Of a DNA stretch of 64,000 bases, positions 33,261 through 44,859 are shown in pieces. The notes beneath the pieces are model-generated. The model saw only the letters and a list, made by a program, of their open reading frames with translations, was not told the DNA's origin and made no database searches. The position numbers and the translations under genes were made by a program. The DNA comes from Adiantum capillus-veneris (taxonomy: Eukaryota > Streptophyta > Polypodiopsida > Polypodiales > Pteridaceae): the NCBI GenBank assembly GCA_014529385.2, contig CM043955.1:144927140-144991139 (forward strand), written 5' to 3'. Each line of letters starts with the position of its first letter. Position 1 is the first letter of the stretch.

Positions 33261-34184
33261 TCAAATGATGGTGTTTGGTCCATGATACAAGACTTAAATG
33301 GACAGTTTGGAAATGGATTCCTTCTCTTTCCTTTCCCCATTCGAATTGCTATAGATAATTGGTTTTTGGAACCCCGGATTAGGGGTTGGTGGACGTACGT
33401 GAAATCCAATTATTTTCAAATATGTTTAGGAGAAAAGGCTTTGAGGCTGCTCCGAGAAGTAGAGGCATTATTCCGATTAGGCGTGTGATTGGCAACTTGG
33501 TAGATACGCAGTTGCAAAATTTTGATGAGGATGTGCACGGCGAAACTACTCGATTAGCAATGACGTATGACGAGCCAAATATTCAGCTACTACTGCGGCT
33601 AGCAACCAACATAATTAGCATCGCCACTTCATTTCCCCTACTTATATTTGTGCGAAAGAGACTCGCAGTTTCATTTTAGAGTTTGAGTGACACAATGAAA
33701 AGGCATTTTCTATCCTTCTATTAAATGATTCATGTGTAGGGTTTCACAGGCCCCATGGTAGGTCCTGAGCTTGGATGCAGGACTATTGAGGAGACATTAA
33801 TGGGCTGTTCTATAGGATTGCGCAACAAGATACACCAATGTCACGAGGGAACATTTCCTAGAGTGACAAGTTGCAGATGGGAATTTGCTTTTTGTAAAGC
33901 AGAATGACCTTCATCTATGCTATATATAAAGGGGGAAGGGATTCCGGAGTCCCTCCCCCCAGGTGGCAGCTTTTGCTGTGTCTGGTCGGGCAGCATCTGT
34001 GAGGTTTTGAGCGGAACAGTGTGACAGAGTGAGTGAGAGAGAGAAAGGGGGAGAGGTGCCGCCGCCTCCATGCGCGCTTCTAGAAAATTGCACGGTTTCT
34101 TTCTTGGTGGTGAAGCCAATATGTGTGGAAACGTGATGATGGCGACTGTCGAGACAGTGTAGAGTTGATTCTCTGAGCTCTTCT

Positions 34185-34188
<4 letters not shown>

Positions 34189-34228
<40 letters not shown>
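34189..34228. repeat. C40 homopolymer
   Basis: An uninterrupted C run of about 40 bases followed by a CT-rich stretch. The glycine- and proline-rich reading frames across it are artefacts. Confidence 0.9.
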
Positions 34229-34231
<3 letters not shown>

Positions 34232-34828
34232 CTCTCTCTCCCCCTCTCTCCCCCGACCAACGACCGCCCACCATTTCCCAAAGTCACAACGTCGACCTAA
34301 AAGAGCAGTTCTCGGAGTCTCAGACTGAGTATTCAGCAGGCAATTGGGGAGATGATGGATGGAGAGGTAAGGCCTACAACAACAACAGCTTCTGCCACAG
34401 TAAACGGAGGATATTTGGGCTCAAACCATATACAGGCAGATAGAGCATGGCGGTCAGCAGGACACGGATATGCAGTCGAGGGTGATTGCCGTGGTGCATG
34501 ATAGTGGAAGCAATCCATGTGTCAACCTTGGACTGACTCAATCCTGCAATTCACGCCAACAGTTGAAGCGCTAGAAGCTGAGGAACCCTTCAACTCCTCA
34601 CCTTGCAAGAAAACTTGGGGTTCGTGGGCTGAAGGGCTGATCATGAGTTGGCGCCGTACCTATACCTCACCTAAGCTTCCTATAACCCTCCATGCTGATG
34701 ATAGACAAATCGTTTGAGCAGGTGCTGTTCCCATCTCTAAAGGAATTTAGCAAAGTTCTCGATCCAGATTTTACCCGGCTTTTGTGCCAGGACTCAGTAA
34801 GGCGGTAAGGCGGTAAGGTCCTGCTAGG

Positions 34829-34830
<2 letters not shown>

Positions 34831-34865
<35 letters not shown>
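34831..34865. repeat. (TC)n tract at the 5' edge of LINE II-a
   Basis: About 17 TC units directly precede the truncated LINE II sequence. Confidence 0.9.
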
Positions 34866-34869
<4 letters not shown>

Positions 34870-35880
34870 AGTATGGATCGGCCACCCCCATTTCAGTACT
34901 CTCTGGATGCACCCTCCATCTCCCTCACTAGGGTAGAGATTACTAGGCTCATTATACAGGACTTGATTCAGCTGGATACGAAGAGGACATGGATACAACC
35001 TACACATGAGCTAGGTACGAAGATGACTTTCTATAGAGAGCATCTTCTCCAACTCACGGAGGATGGTTTTGTGATCAGACCAGGATACATGGACACTCAT
35101 CTATCCCACGGGATCCGATGTGCTATTGGTCAGATACGCACATCCTCACATCAGCTAGAGATCGAGACAGGCAGATTTAGAGGAGTACCCGCCGAGTCCA
35201 GGATTTGTCAAGTGTATCAGATAGAGCCAGAGACAGAGCTACATTACATATGTCATTGCCCAGTATACTATGAGATACGAGGTCGCTTTCACTGTCTATT
35301 CAGAGAGGGTTTTGGGCCACTTTCTAGGGTCATGAGATACCAGGATCAGAGATGCCTCGGATTATACTTACTGGAGATCCGCAAACACAAAGAGGACCTC
35401 TTGAAGAGGGGCACAATGAGAGATCTCCAACAACAGCGGAAGATTACAGATTTCTTTCAGTCACAGACAGAGCAGTCTGAGCAACCTCAACAACATAATA
35501 ACACCAGAGGCCTCAGAGGCATACTGCTTGATTGGGCGATAGAGTTGGGGCGGTCCCGTCGCCGACGGATGAGGGGGCCCTCTCTACATCGACGCAAACT
35601 GCGACAAAGGATCCATACCATACTGGCGCGCCATAGGAGCCGTCCCGACAAAGTGCATTGAATCTCTATAGCCTTTTGGAGACTGATGTATATGTATATG
35701 TATGTGATGCCTCGATTGTTAGAGAGCTCCGTTGTATCAGCTCACCCCTTTGTATTTCCCTTGTATCAGCTTTCACCCCACCCCTACCCCCTATTTTCTT
35801 TTCAGCTCTTTGTACTCTTTGTACCAAGACCTGGTATTAGATTCACCACATGTAACATCTTGGTCTCATAGGTCATTTTG
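34866..35880 (+). mobile_element. LINE II-a, 3' part (ORF2 C-terminus and 3' UTR)
   Basis: The frame runs uninterrupted to 35661. It covers the C-terminal region (RPPPFQYSLDAPSISLTRVE), a knuckle-like CQVYQIEPETELHYICHC, RFHCLFREGFGPLSRVMRYQ, the PIP-box QRKITDFF at 35434-35457 and a basic tail. A 3' UTR follows, ending in TTGGTCTCATAGGTCATTTT, which matches the 3' UTRs of copies II-c and II-d. The final bases and tail repeat are lost where II-b starts. This is the only LINE II C-terminus here with no stop, so the sequence probably reflects the active protein well. Confidence 0.85.
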
Positions 35881-37287
35881 GATGGCGACTTGGAATTGTA
35901 ATGGGTCTATGAGGTTGGATGTTGGTGCCTTTGAGGACAGTTTCAGAGACGAGGACATTGTTTTCTTTTCAGAGACTCACCAGGCCCCTGGCCAACTGTT
36001 GCCACATGTGGTGGGATACAAATGAGAGACAGCCCACAAAACAGTCACGAGATCTGAGCATGGGAGTAGAGGTTCAGGAGGAGTAGCGGTGTTGTTTAGG
36101 GAGGAGCTACAACCACTACTACATATTGTACGGAGAGATGATCAGGCTAGATACATGTGGGTGAGGCTGAGAGCTGACACAGATCGATTTCTATATATTG
36201 CTATATGTTACTTCCCCCCCAGTACGTCAGTATATGCTGTATCCAGAGGGCAGTCGCCTTTCTCAATTCTAGATGATGATATATGGGAGTTTTCTAGGGA
36301 TGGTGATATCATCCTCCTAGGAGACTTCAATGCTCGAACGGGCAACTGTCAGACAGTCTTCTACGACACCTCAGATGAGATGCTTAGAGAGTTGGATGTG
36401 GGTGAGCTGGGGTTTGACAGATGCTCACATGACAGAGAGCAGACTGAGTATGGGAGATACCTCACGGAGATGACGACTACACATGGGCTAGCCATACTTA
36501 ATGGCTTACAGCGGTTTCCTGGAGCAGCAGGCTTCACATGCTTTCCACACAGACATGGGGCCAGTACAGTGGACTATGTTATGACACAGCCGAGCTTTAT
36601 TCCTTGTATTCAGGATTTCATAGTGGGAGCCAGACCAGTGGGCGTAGCAGTGGATCATGCTCTCTTGACACTGTCCGTATCTTTTCAGTTTAGTACAGCC
36701 CAGAAATCAGGAGGCAGGTCACACACCCGTTGTACATTTACACCAGAGACTGACTCGGTTTATACAGAGGCGATCTGGGATCGTCTATGCACAGTTGCTC
36801 CAGGCCTCTCAGTAGAGGAGTGCACTACTTTATTGACTGAGACACTACATGATGCAGCATCAGAGGAATACCCACACACTCAACCGGATCGGAGGCGACA
36901 TTCTGGGAGCATGCCCCAGAATAGTTGGTATGATGAGGAGTGCAGAGAGATGAGAGCCCAGCTTCAGAGGGATCTTCATTTAGGAGTCATCACCTATAGA
37001 CAGTCGCGGATTGCTTTCCGGCGCCTTGTGCGAAAGAAGAAACGAGCTTACCTGGCCCAGATGGAGCGAGACTTGTATCAGTTGTTCTTGAGTAGAGACT
37101 CAGGCGAGGCATGACGACTCTTCCATGAGCACTCCCCTCCCCCAGTGATTACTTCTCCTGATGTGTGGGGCCAGTATGCGACATCGTTATATACGGTTCC
37201 TGGGCAGGATCCCCTTCCAGATCCTACACAGCCATGTCCACCTACGAGCACCTTCTTTACCACTGAGATGGTAAAGAGAGCCATTGG
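35881..37287 (+). mobile_element. LINE II-b, endonuclease half
   Basis: From 35882 the sequence reads MATWNCNGSMRLDVGAFEDS, the start of the endonuclease, joined directly to the 3' UTR of II-a. Catalytic landmarks: WNCNG, SETHQAPGQ, GDFNARTGNC and VDHALLTLSVS. The main open stretch is 36089-37114 (341 codons). A stop (TGA for the TGG seen in copy II-d) follows at 37112, and the piece ends at the start of RT (TEMVKRAIG), where LINE I-c begins. It cleaves target DNA to prime reverse transcription in intact elements. Here RT is missing. Confidence 0.82.
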
Positions 37288-37295
37288 TACAGAAC

Positions 37296-40229
37296 CTATG
37301 AACTCTAGCGAGTCACCTAGAAAGCGCGCTGGACCTGCTGCCATGGGACCCCAGGAAACATGAGGCCGACTACCAACCAAGTGGCCTCTCTGAGTGCTAA
37401 CCAGACGAGGGGCTGCCGTAGGTGCTCCTCTGTGCACGTCGGCTGTCTCTGCTCCAGGCCACGCCGTAAGAGCTCCCAAGATCGAAGCAAACTCACAGCG
37501 AAGCGGTCCTTCAGTCTCCTGCTCAAATCAACTCGGCGCATCTCTGTAAAGATCCATCTGGTGGAAGGTTGCCAAGGGCCTCCTGACTGAGGCACCCTGG
37601 CACGAAGCCTCTGCAAACAAGAACTCCTTCCAGGGCTCCTCACCTGGAAGAAGTCCTCTGACTATGAAATTCCCTAGAAGGGCTCTGCTCTGTTGTGCTG
37701 GATCAATGATCCCAAGCCCTCCCTGAGAACAAGGAAGCGTGATGACCGACCAAGCCACCTTGGCTGGGGCCATTTGAGTGTCACGTCCTGACCAAAGGAA
37801 GTTCCTGATCAGCCTCTCTACCTGGCTGATACAAGAACTCGATAAGATCCAGCAGGAAGTGATGTACCACATAGTCGCCAACAACACCTGGTCGGCAACT
37901 ACTACTCTACCAGCCACCAACGAAAGTCGTGCTGAGCTCCAATCTAACAGCTTTCTCCTTATGGACAGGAGAAGAGGAGCAATCTGCTGCTCGGGAGACA
38001 AATCCAATCCAACCTGACAACCCAAGTACCGAACTGCAGTCCCTGGGGGAATCCACCTGAAACCCTCTCCTCGCATCCAATCTTGTACAGGAGCACTACC
38101 AACCGAGAAAGTCACTGTCTTTCTCCAGTTGATCAGTGCGACCGATGCACAACAGAAGGTCTCCAAAGCCTGCTCACATTTGTGAAGATTGGCCTCCTGG
38201 CCATCTAAGTACAAGGCTGAGCCACTGAGCTGATGCTCTGCACCCCTCTCATGCCCTGCAGCTGGCAACCCTGTACCTCCTCTGACAAACCTGTGAACTC
38301 TAGCCAGTCACCTAGAGAGCGCGCTGGACTTGTTGCCATGGGACCCCAGTAAACATGCGGTCGACTACCAACCAAGTGGCCTCTCTGAGTGCTAACCATG
38401 AGGTTCCAGACGAGGGGCTGCCGTAGGCGCTCCTCCGTGCACATCGGCTGTCGCTGCTCCAGGCCACGCCGTAAGAGCTCCCAAGAACGAAGCAAACTCA
38501 CAGCGAAGCGGTCTTCCAGTCTCCTGCTCAAACCAACTCGGCGCATCTCTCTAAACATCCATCTGGTTGAAGGTTGCCAAGGGCCTCCTGATTGAGGCAC
38601 CCTGGCACGAAGCTTCTGCAACAAGAACTCCTTCCAGGGCTCCTCACCTGGAAGAAGTCCTCTGACTATGAACTTCCCTAGAAGGCCTCTGCTCTGTTGT
38701 GCTGGATCAATGATCCCAAGCCCTCCCTGAGAACAAGGAAGAGTGATGACCGACCAAGCCACCTTGGCTCGGGCCATCTGAGTGTCACGTCCTGACCAAA
38801 GGAAGTTCCTGATCAGCCTCTCTACCTGGCTGATACAAGAACTCGATAAGATCCAGCAGGAAGTGATGTACCACATAGTCGCCAACAACACCTGGTCGGC
38901 AACTACTACTCTACCAGCCACCAACGAAAGTCGTGCTGAGCTCCAATCTAACAGCTTTCTCCTTATGGACAGGAGAAGAGGAGCAATCTGCTGCTCGGGA
39001 GACAAATCCAATCCAACCTGACAACCCAAGTACCGAACTGCAGTCCCTGGGGGAATCCACCTGAAACCCTCTCCTCGCATCCAATCTTGTACAGGAGCAC
39101 TACCAACCGAGAAAGTCACTGTCTTTCTCCAGTTGATCAGTGCGACCGATGCACAACAGAAGGTCTCCAAAGCCTGCTCACATTTGTGAAGATTGGCCTC
39201 CTGGCCATCTAAGTACAAGGCTGAGCCACTGAGCTGATGCTCTGCACCCCTCTCATGCCCTGCAGCTGGCAACCCTGTACCTCCTCTGACAAACCTGTGA
39301 ACTCTAGCCAGTCACCTAGAGAGCGCGCTGGACTTGTTGCCATGGGACCCCAGTAAACATGCGGTCGACTACCAACCAAGTGGCCTCTCTGAGTGCTAAC
39401 CATGAGGTTCCAGACGAGGGGCTGCCGTAGGCGCTCCTCCGTGCACATCGGCTGTCGCTGCTCCAGGCCACGCCGTAAGAGCTCCCAAGAACGAAGCAAA
39501 CTCACAGCGAAGCGGTCTTCCAGTCTCCTGCTCAAACCAACTCGGCGCATCTCTCTAAACATCCATCTGGTTGAAGGTTGCCAAGGGCCTCCTGATTGAG
39601 GCACCCTGGCACGAAGCTTCTGCAACAAGAACTCCTTCCAGGGCTCCTCACCTGGAAGAAGTCCTCTGACTATGAACTTCCCTAGAAGGCCTCTGCTCTG
39701 TTGTGCTGGATCAATGATCCCAAGCCCTCCCTGAGAACAAGGAAGAGTGATGACCGACCAAGCCACCTTGGCTCGGGCCATCTGAGTGTCACGTCCTGAC
39801 CAAAGGAAGTTCCTGATCAGCCTCTCTACCTGGCTGATACAAGAACTCGAGAAGATCCAGCAGGAAGTGATGTACCACATAGTTGCCAACAGCACCTGGT
39901 TGGCAACTACTACTCTACCAGCCAGTGACAAATGTGCTGAGCTCCAATGTAACAGCTTTTCCCTGATGGACAGGAGAAGAGGAGCAATCTGCTGCTCGGG
40001 AGACAAGTCCAAACCAACCTGACAACCCAAGTATTGAACTGTAGTCCCTGGGGGAATCCACCTGAAACTCTCTCCTGGCATCCAATCTGGCATAGGAGCA
40101 CTACCAACCGAGAAAGCCACTTTCTTTCTCCAATTGATCAGTGCGCCCGATGCACAACAGAAGGTCTCCAGAGCCTGCTCACATCTGTGAAGATTGGCCT
40201 CCTGGCCATCTAAGTACAAGGCTGAGTCA
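37296..40229 (-). repeat. Tandem block of 1,004 bp, nearly three units
   Basis: Units are 37296-38221 (truncated), 38222-39225 and 39226-40229. Each runs, in element orientation, from ALYLDGQEANLH to QGMRGVQSI, and the joints show a short overlap around AGCTCAGTGGCTCA. Unit 1 and unit 2 are near-identical in their upstream halves, and units 2 and 3 in their downstream halves. That mosaic is expected from unequal exchange. The joints keep the frame open only briefly (SSVAQPCT then stop). Confidence 0.88.
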
Positions 40230-42377
40230 TCGGCAAACTTAGCGTCCAGTAGCTCCTCTCCCCGAATAGGGAGTGCTAAGCCCCGAAGACCAACCTGTTG
40301 TGACACCAAAAATCTGTTCATCGCCTCCGCATAGAACAGAAAGAGAAAGGGGGCAAGAGGACAGCCCTGTCTGACCGAGCGTGTGAGCATGAAGCGCTTA
40401 CCTCTCCCCCCTGCCAAAAGCACCTCACTGTGAGCCTGTCTGTACAAAACTGACACCCCTCTGATCCAAGCATTTGAGAAGCCCATCCTGCGAAGAGTGC
40501 CCTCTAGAAAGTCCGAGTCAACTCGGTCGTAGGCCTTCTCAAAATCGAGAAGAAGAATCACAAGGTCCTCACCACGGAGCCGTGCCAGGGCAGAAGCCTC
40601 CCAAAAAGAAAAGATGTTGTCAAGGATACTGCGTTCCTTGACAAAACCTGTCTGAGTTCCAGGTATAAGGCTCTCTAAAAGTGACTGAATCTTCAAACTC
40701 AGAGCCTTGGCAAGAATTTTGTAGGCTGAGTTGAGGATGGTGATGGGGCGCCACTGTCGAATCTCATCGAAGGAGCCACCCTCCTTGGGAATGAGGTAGA
40801 TCAGGCCCTCACTCATGCTGTCAGGCATCACTCTTGTGTGCAAAATGTTTTGAAAGGCAGTACAAAGATCTGGGCCAAGCAGGTTCCAGTACTCCAAGAA
40901 GAAACTAGGAGTCAACCCATCCTCTCTTGGACAGCTACCATGAGGGAGGGCCCTCAGAGCTGTGTGTAGCTCCTCAAGTTGAAGTGGCATCTCTAGCCTC
41001 TCGCGCATCTCCTCTGTCACAAGACATGGCATCTGTGCCCAAACCTGCTCCCTGCATGCATCCTGCCGCTTTGACTGAGGCTCAGCCGATAGTAGCTCAC
41101 GGTAAAAGTCAGTACCGACTGCACGCATATCCTCGGGCTCACAAGCAACTGACCCATCGGGCCTTCTCAACTGACTGATCTTGGCATGCGAGTGCTAAGG
41201 GCCCGCTGTCTCAAAAAAAACACCAGTGACTCTGTCACCCACCTGAGTCCACTGAGATGCCTGTCGGTGGAAGGCAAACTCATGACGCCTCTCCTCTCTG
41301 CTAGCAAGCTCCTGTCGAGCCTGCTGTAATTGCTCCTCCAACCATGGACTGTCTGGATGCTGCTTCTGCATCCTCTGTAGTGAAGCAATGCCCCGTGTGA
41401 GACGTTGCTCCACCTCTCGCTGCAGCCCGGCGAGCCAGAGACTCCTGGAGAAAAAAGTGGCTAAGCTGAGCTAGGCTTGAGGCCACTCTGTTTCCTGGTG
41501 AATCTTGTCTGTCCATGCCCGCTGTCCAGAGAGCCTCTACCCTCTCTCTGAGTGCCGAGTCCAACAAGACCCTCTCTGGGATTCGGAGCATCGTGCTCCC
41601 ACTCCTCTGCCTGTGTGCCACTGTGAGGATCACTGGTGCATGGTCCGAGAAGGAAGTCTCTGCCAGGATGCCCACGGAACCCCCCATGTCACTGAAGTGG
41701 TCACTAGTGTAAAAGCGATCCATGCACGATAGATTCACTCCTCCCACTCTGCGGTCCGATCTAGAGAAGGTAAGACTGTCTGGGGGCCTCACAAAACCAG
41801 AGTGCTGCCATGTATCCGAGACCCTCAAAGTCCTGCAAAACCTCTCCCAAGCTGCCAACTCGACTCCATTCACAGTAGCATGGCTGCCACCAATCCTGTC
41901 AGAAGGGTCCTCCCACATGTTGAAGTCCCCTCCTATACACCAATGATCGGCCTGCGGCAAAGACTCAACAATCTGTGACCAAAACTCTGCACGAGCACTC
42001 GCCACATTGGGTGCATAGATGTTCAGGAAGCCCGCAAGGCCACCCTGAAACTGCATAGTAATCCACTGAGCCGTGCCTGGCACAATAATCCCTCTGCCCA
42101 CAATGGCCTGTTGCTGCAGTGAGTCCGCAATAGTCATACATACCCCTCCCTAGATGCCTCCAGGTCCAAAAGCAGCTGACCAAAAGGTATCATAACGTCC
42201 ACTCAAAATTTGACCACAACGCCGAATGCGGCTCTCACGCAGATGGTGCTCCTGAAGCATGAGGAAATCAATCTCTCCTCCCACAAGGCAACGTTGAAGC
42301 TCCTGACGCAGTCGGCCCTGCTGTCGTTGAAACTGGGGTCCACCTAGTCCCTGCACGTTCCATGAGACGATCCTCAT
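39209..42377 (-). pseudogene. LINE I-c ORF2 (endonuclease-reverse transcriptase)
   Basis: ATG at 42377 gives MRIVSWNVQGLGGPQFQRQQ. The endonuclease shows LMLQEHHLRESRIRRCGQIL and a GGDFNMWEDPSDR box. The RT region is in the 653-codon frame 41170-39209, with SMSEGLIYLIPKEGGSFDEI, IRQWRPITILNSAYK, LLLDFEKAYDRVDSDFLEG, SVRQGCPLAPFLFLFYAEAM and FADDSALYLDG. Frame changes near 42140 and 41200-41430 split endonuclease and RT. After the first tandem unit the protein ends in a joint peptide instead of continuing to zf-RVT. Not functional, but a good template for the family's RT. Confidence 0.87.
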
Positions 42378-44246
42378 GGGGAGCGAGAGAGTACAGATGC
42401 TGCTAGAGCAGCAAGACGGGCTATCTTCGAGGCAGGCTTGGATGGGGAGTAATCCGCATCTGAGCGTCCTTTAGATAGACGTGACTGCAGTGAGTGCCTA
42501 GCCCAAGCCCAAGCAGAGTGAGCCATACACAACGCAACCTCCTCTGTCCAGGAGTCCTCATGAATGTATACATAGCAAGGCAAACACTGCGTATCAACAA
42601 AGTACACCACAATGTGCCTACATCTTGCTGAGTCTGGGGGTGTCACCGCAAACTTGGCCAATGGCCACAAAGTCTGCAACATATTTGTAACTGTAAGTTC
42701 TCCCATGTGGTGAGAGAACTCTAAGACCTGTGTATGTAACCATCCCACCACTCTGAATCGGCCCTATCACAGAGGGGGAAGGAGAAACCAACTGCTGAGT
42801 CGAGGGCCTCTGTCCCCCTAGCGGCGAGGAACAAAACATGGACCTTGAAACAATCTGCCTCATGGTCTGCTGCGGAATCGCCGAGAAAACGAGTGAACCC
42901 GTAGTCGAAGAAGTCCCAGCGGCGTCTGATGTCAATGCTCGTCAGCCCACGAGGGATGGCTGCAAGGGAGGATGTGTGAATCTGCAGAGGGGGCCGCAAG
43001 AAGGGCTGACCCTCTCGCGCTAGGCGACTCGTGGCAAAGGCGCTGCCAAGAGATCGCCTAGCCTCCGAAGAGGGACCAGTCTCCTGAGCCGACTGAGGAA
43101 CTGCAGCAGGAGGGGGGGGAGAGGGAGCTGGGGAGAGTGGAGGAGAAGAGGGGCGGGATGGGGCGACAGAGGTAGAGGGGCGAGGTGGAGAGGCGACGGG
43201 AGCAGAAGGCGGGGAGGATGAGGCAAAGGGGGGGAACTCTTGGGGGGGGGGGGGGGGGGGGGGGAACGGAGGTGGAGGTTGGCGTAGGGATCTCTTCTTG
43301 CTCGAGAGGACCAAAACGGTTTCCCGTGGGAACCCATTGCTGCTGAGTAGGCACCTGAGGGCCACTCTGAGTGCCAGGCTGACGCTGTGGCCCCTGGTGT
43401 CGGCGGCCACGGGCCTGCTGCCACCCCTCCTCCGCTGGAGCCCCAGGCTCGGAGGGTGGCTCTGCATCTGTACGCTGTGCCTCTGGCTGTGGCTGCGGGC
43501 CAGCCCTGGCAGGGAGGCTGTGGTGCAGGTCGCGGCCTCCTCCGTGAATAGGGCTTCGCTAGATGGCCCATCTGTCGGCAGATGAAGCATTGGTTCGGGA
43601 GGCCCGAGTACTCCACACTCCGTCGAAACCAATTCCCAGTCACTCGAGGTAAAAGGATAACTTTCGGGAGAGTGTGGGTATCTCTGACCAAAACTCGAAC
43701 TGAGGGAATACCAGCCGTCTTGGCAGCTACTGATGCTGCCGTACGAGGTGTCTCCAGGACAGTCCGAATGGCGGAACCGATCCTGGAAGTAAGTGGTAGG
43801 TACTATCTCCGTAAACCCGGAAAGCAGACTGAGATGGGGATGTCTGCCTCCTCTACTAGAACATCCGAAGCTGGGTCAAAACCATGTCGCCACTGTCGAA
43901 AGTGGGTACGTGAGGCTCGGATGGCTAGTGGACTCATAGCTATGACCTTGGACGCCATCTTGGAGGACTCAAACTTGATCTGATAGTACCCCTGTCAGAG
44001 AATCTGGACATCCAAAATCTTTCCCACCTCTGCGAGAAGGCGGGCCTTGAGAAGGTCTCGCAACTCTCCTCTGCTAGGTCGGGTACCGAGAATCTTGCAG
44101 ATGACCGAGGTCGCCTGCAGTCGCTCTACCTCGGCGGCAAGGCTCGCTTGCTCTGTAGGCGAGAGAGCAAGTCGAATGGTGGGCTCAGTGGGGTCGGGCG
44201 AGGGGGCTTCTGGCGAGTCCCTCTGTGGCGAAGCTGGAGCCTCCAT
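42374..44246 (-). pseudogene. LINE I-c ORF1
   Basis: ATG at 44246 gives MEAPASPQRDSPEAPSPD. The DUF4283-like part runs from ATSVICKILGTRPSRGELRD, with one stop after VGKILDVQIL, to LLPRVTGNWFRRSVEYSG. The knuckle is CFICRQMGHLAKPYSRR, in which the last cysteine (C in I-b) is replaced by tyrosine. Then come the proline-rich linker (G23 tract at 43242-43264) and the C-terminal domain LTSIDIRRRWDFFDYGFTRF to LAALAASVLSRSP. The TGA overlaps the ORF2 start. Frame breaks lie in the linker and near residue 560. Confidence 0.82.
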
Positions 44247-44406
44247 ATGTGTCTATTGCTGTGGCGTAAGGAGAGGACGACAGGTGGTTGTTGGCGAAGG
44301 GCGTGCCAACACTGCTCCAAGGAGTTGAAGCAAATGCCGAAAGTGTCGAATCTGTAGGGAGTAACTGAGGCGGAGGGGCCAAATTGATGGGCGAACGGGC
44401 CGAGTC

Positions 44407-44666
44407 GGGGGGGGGGGGGGGGGGGGGGGAATGATAAAGCGGGCCAGGGGCGAGAGGGCTGGGGCTGAGGGTGTGCGGCGGCAGCAGGGGCTGATGGCGG
44501 GTGGACGGGCAGGGACAGGGCAGCGGGAGGAGGGGGGGGGGGGGGGCTAGGGAACAGGCGAGCGGGAGGCAGCGGGGGCTGAGGGCAGCAGGAAGCACGT
44601 GGGGGGGGGGGGGCTAGGGAACAGGCGAGCGGGAGGCAGCGGGGGCTGAGGGCAACAGGAAGCACG

Positions 44667-44696
<30 letters not shown>
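44407..44696. repeat. G-tracts and 67-bp tandem unit in LINE I-c 5' UTR
   Basis: G runs of about 23, 15, 13 and 29 bases (44407-44429, 44532-44546, 44601-44613, 44668-44696). Between them a 67-bp unit beginning CTAGGGAACAGGCGAGCG is repeated at 44547 and 44614 with one or two differences. Such 5' UTR monomers are known promoter units in some LINEs; that role here is inference. Confidence 0.8.
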
Positions 44697-44697
<1 letters not shown>

Positions 44698-44764
44698 TGG
44701 ATGGCGATGGCGCAGCGAGGGTGGGTGCACAGCAGCAGCGAGCACGCGCGTCAAGTTCAAACAT

Positions 44765-44859
44765 GTTCTGAAGCTAGCTTCTTTGCTCAAGCTATTGGGA
44801 AACCTTGAGCGGTAAGAGTTACGGTAGGGTATAAAGAGTATTCATTTGTAGAATTTGGT
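44765..44859. other. Spacer between LINE I-c and the Penelope-like element
   Basis: No gene is visible. It could be the 3' non-coding part of the Penelope-like element. Confidence 0.4.

Larger units (their letters stand above)
32837..34830 (+). other. Intronic or intergenic stretch without a recognised gene
   Basis: This contains a small remnant resembling the LINE II endonuclease start (33137-33260), an unassigned open frame of 97 codons (33386-33679, REIQLFSNMFRRKGFEAAPR at its start), a C40 homopolymer and a short (GGCGGTAA)3 repeat near 34797-34818. Nothing else could be supported. Confidence 0.6.
37296..44764 (-). mobile_element. LINE I-c, 3'-truncated, with internal tandem repeat
   Basis: A minus-strand LINE I with 5' UTR (to about 44764), ORF1 (44246 to 42374), ORF2 (from 42377), and a 1,004-bp block of the ORF2 3' half present about 2.9 times in tandem. 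The element stops inside that block at 37296, against LINE II-b, so the true 3' end and A tail are missing. The RT catalytic box is intact here (FADD, 40226-40237). Its longest open stretch is 653 codons, the longest in the window. Confidence 0.88.

Noticed and set aside
33841-34287. Glycine-rich protein encoded across the C40 tract
   Set aside because: Homopolymer artefact without conserved features.
38205-39272. Separate 355-codon gene starting MPAAGHERGAEHQLSG
   Set aside because: Its first residues are a joint of the 1,004-bp tandem block; the rest is LINE I ORF2.
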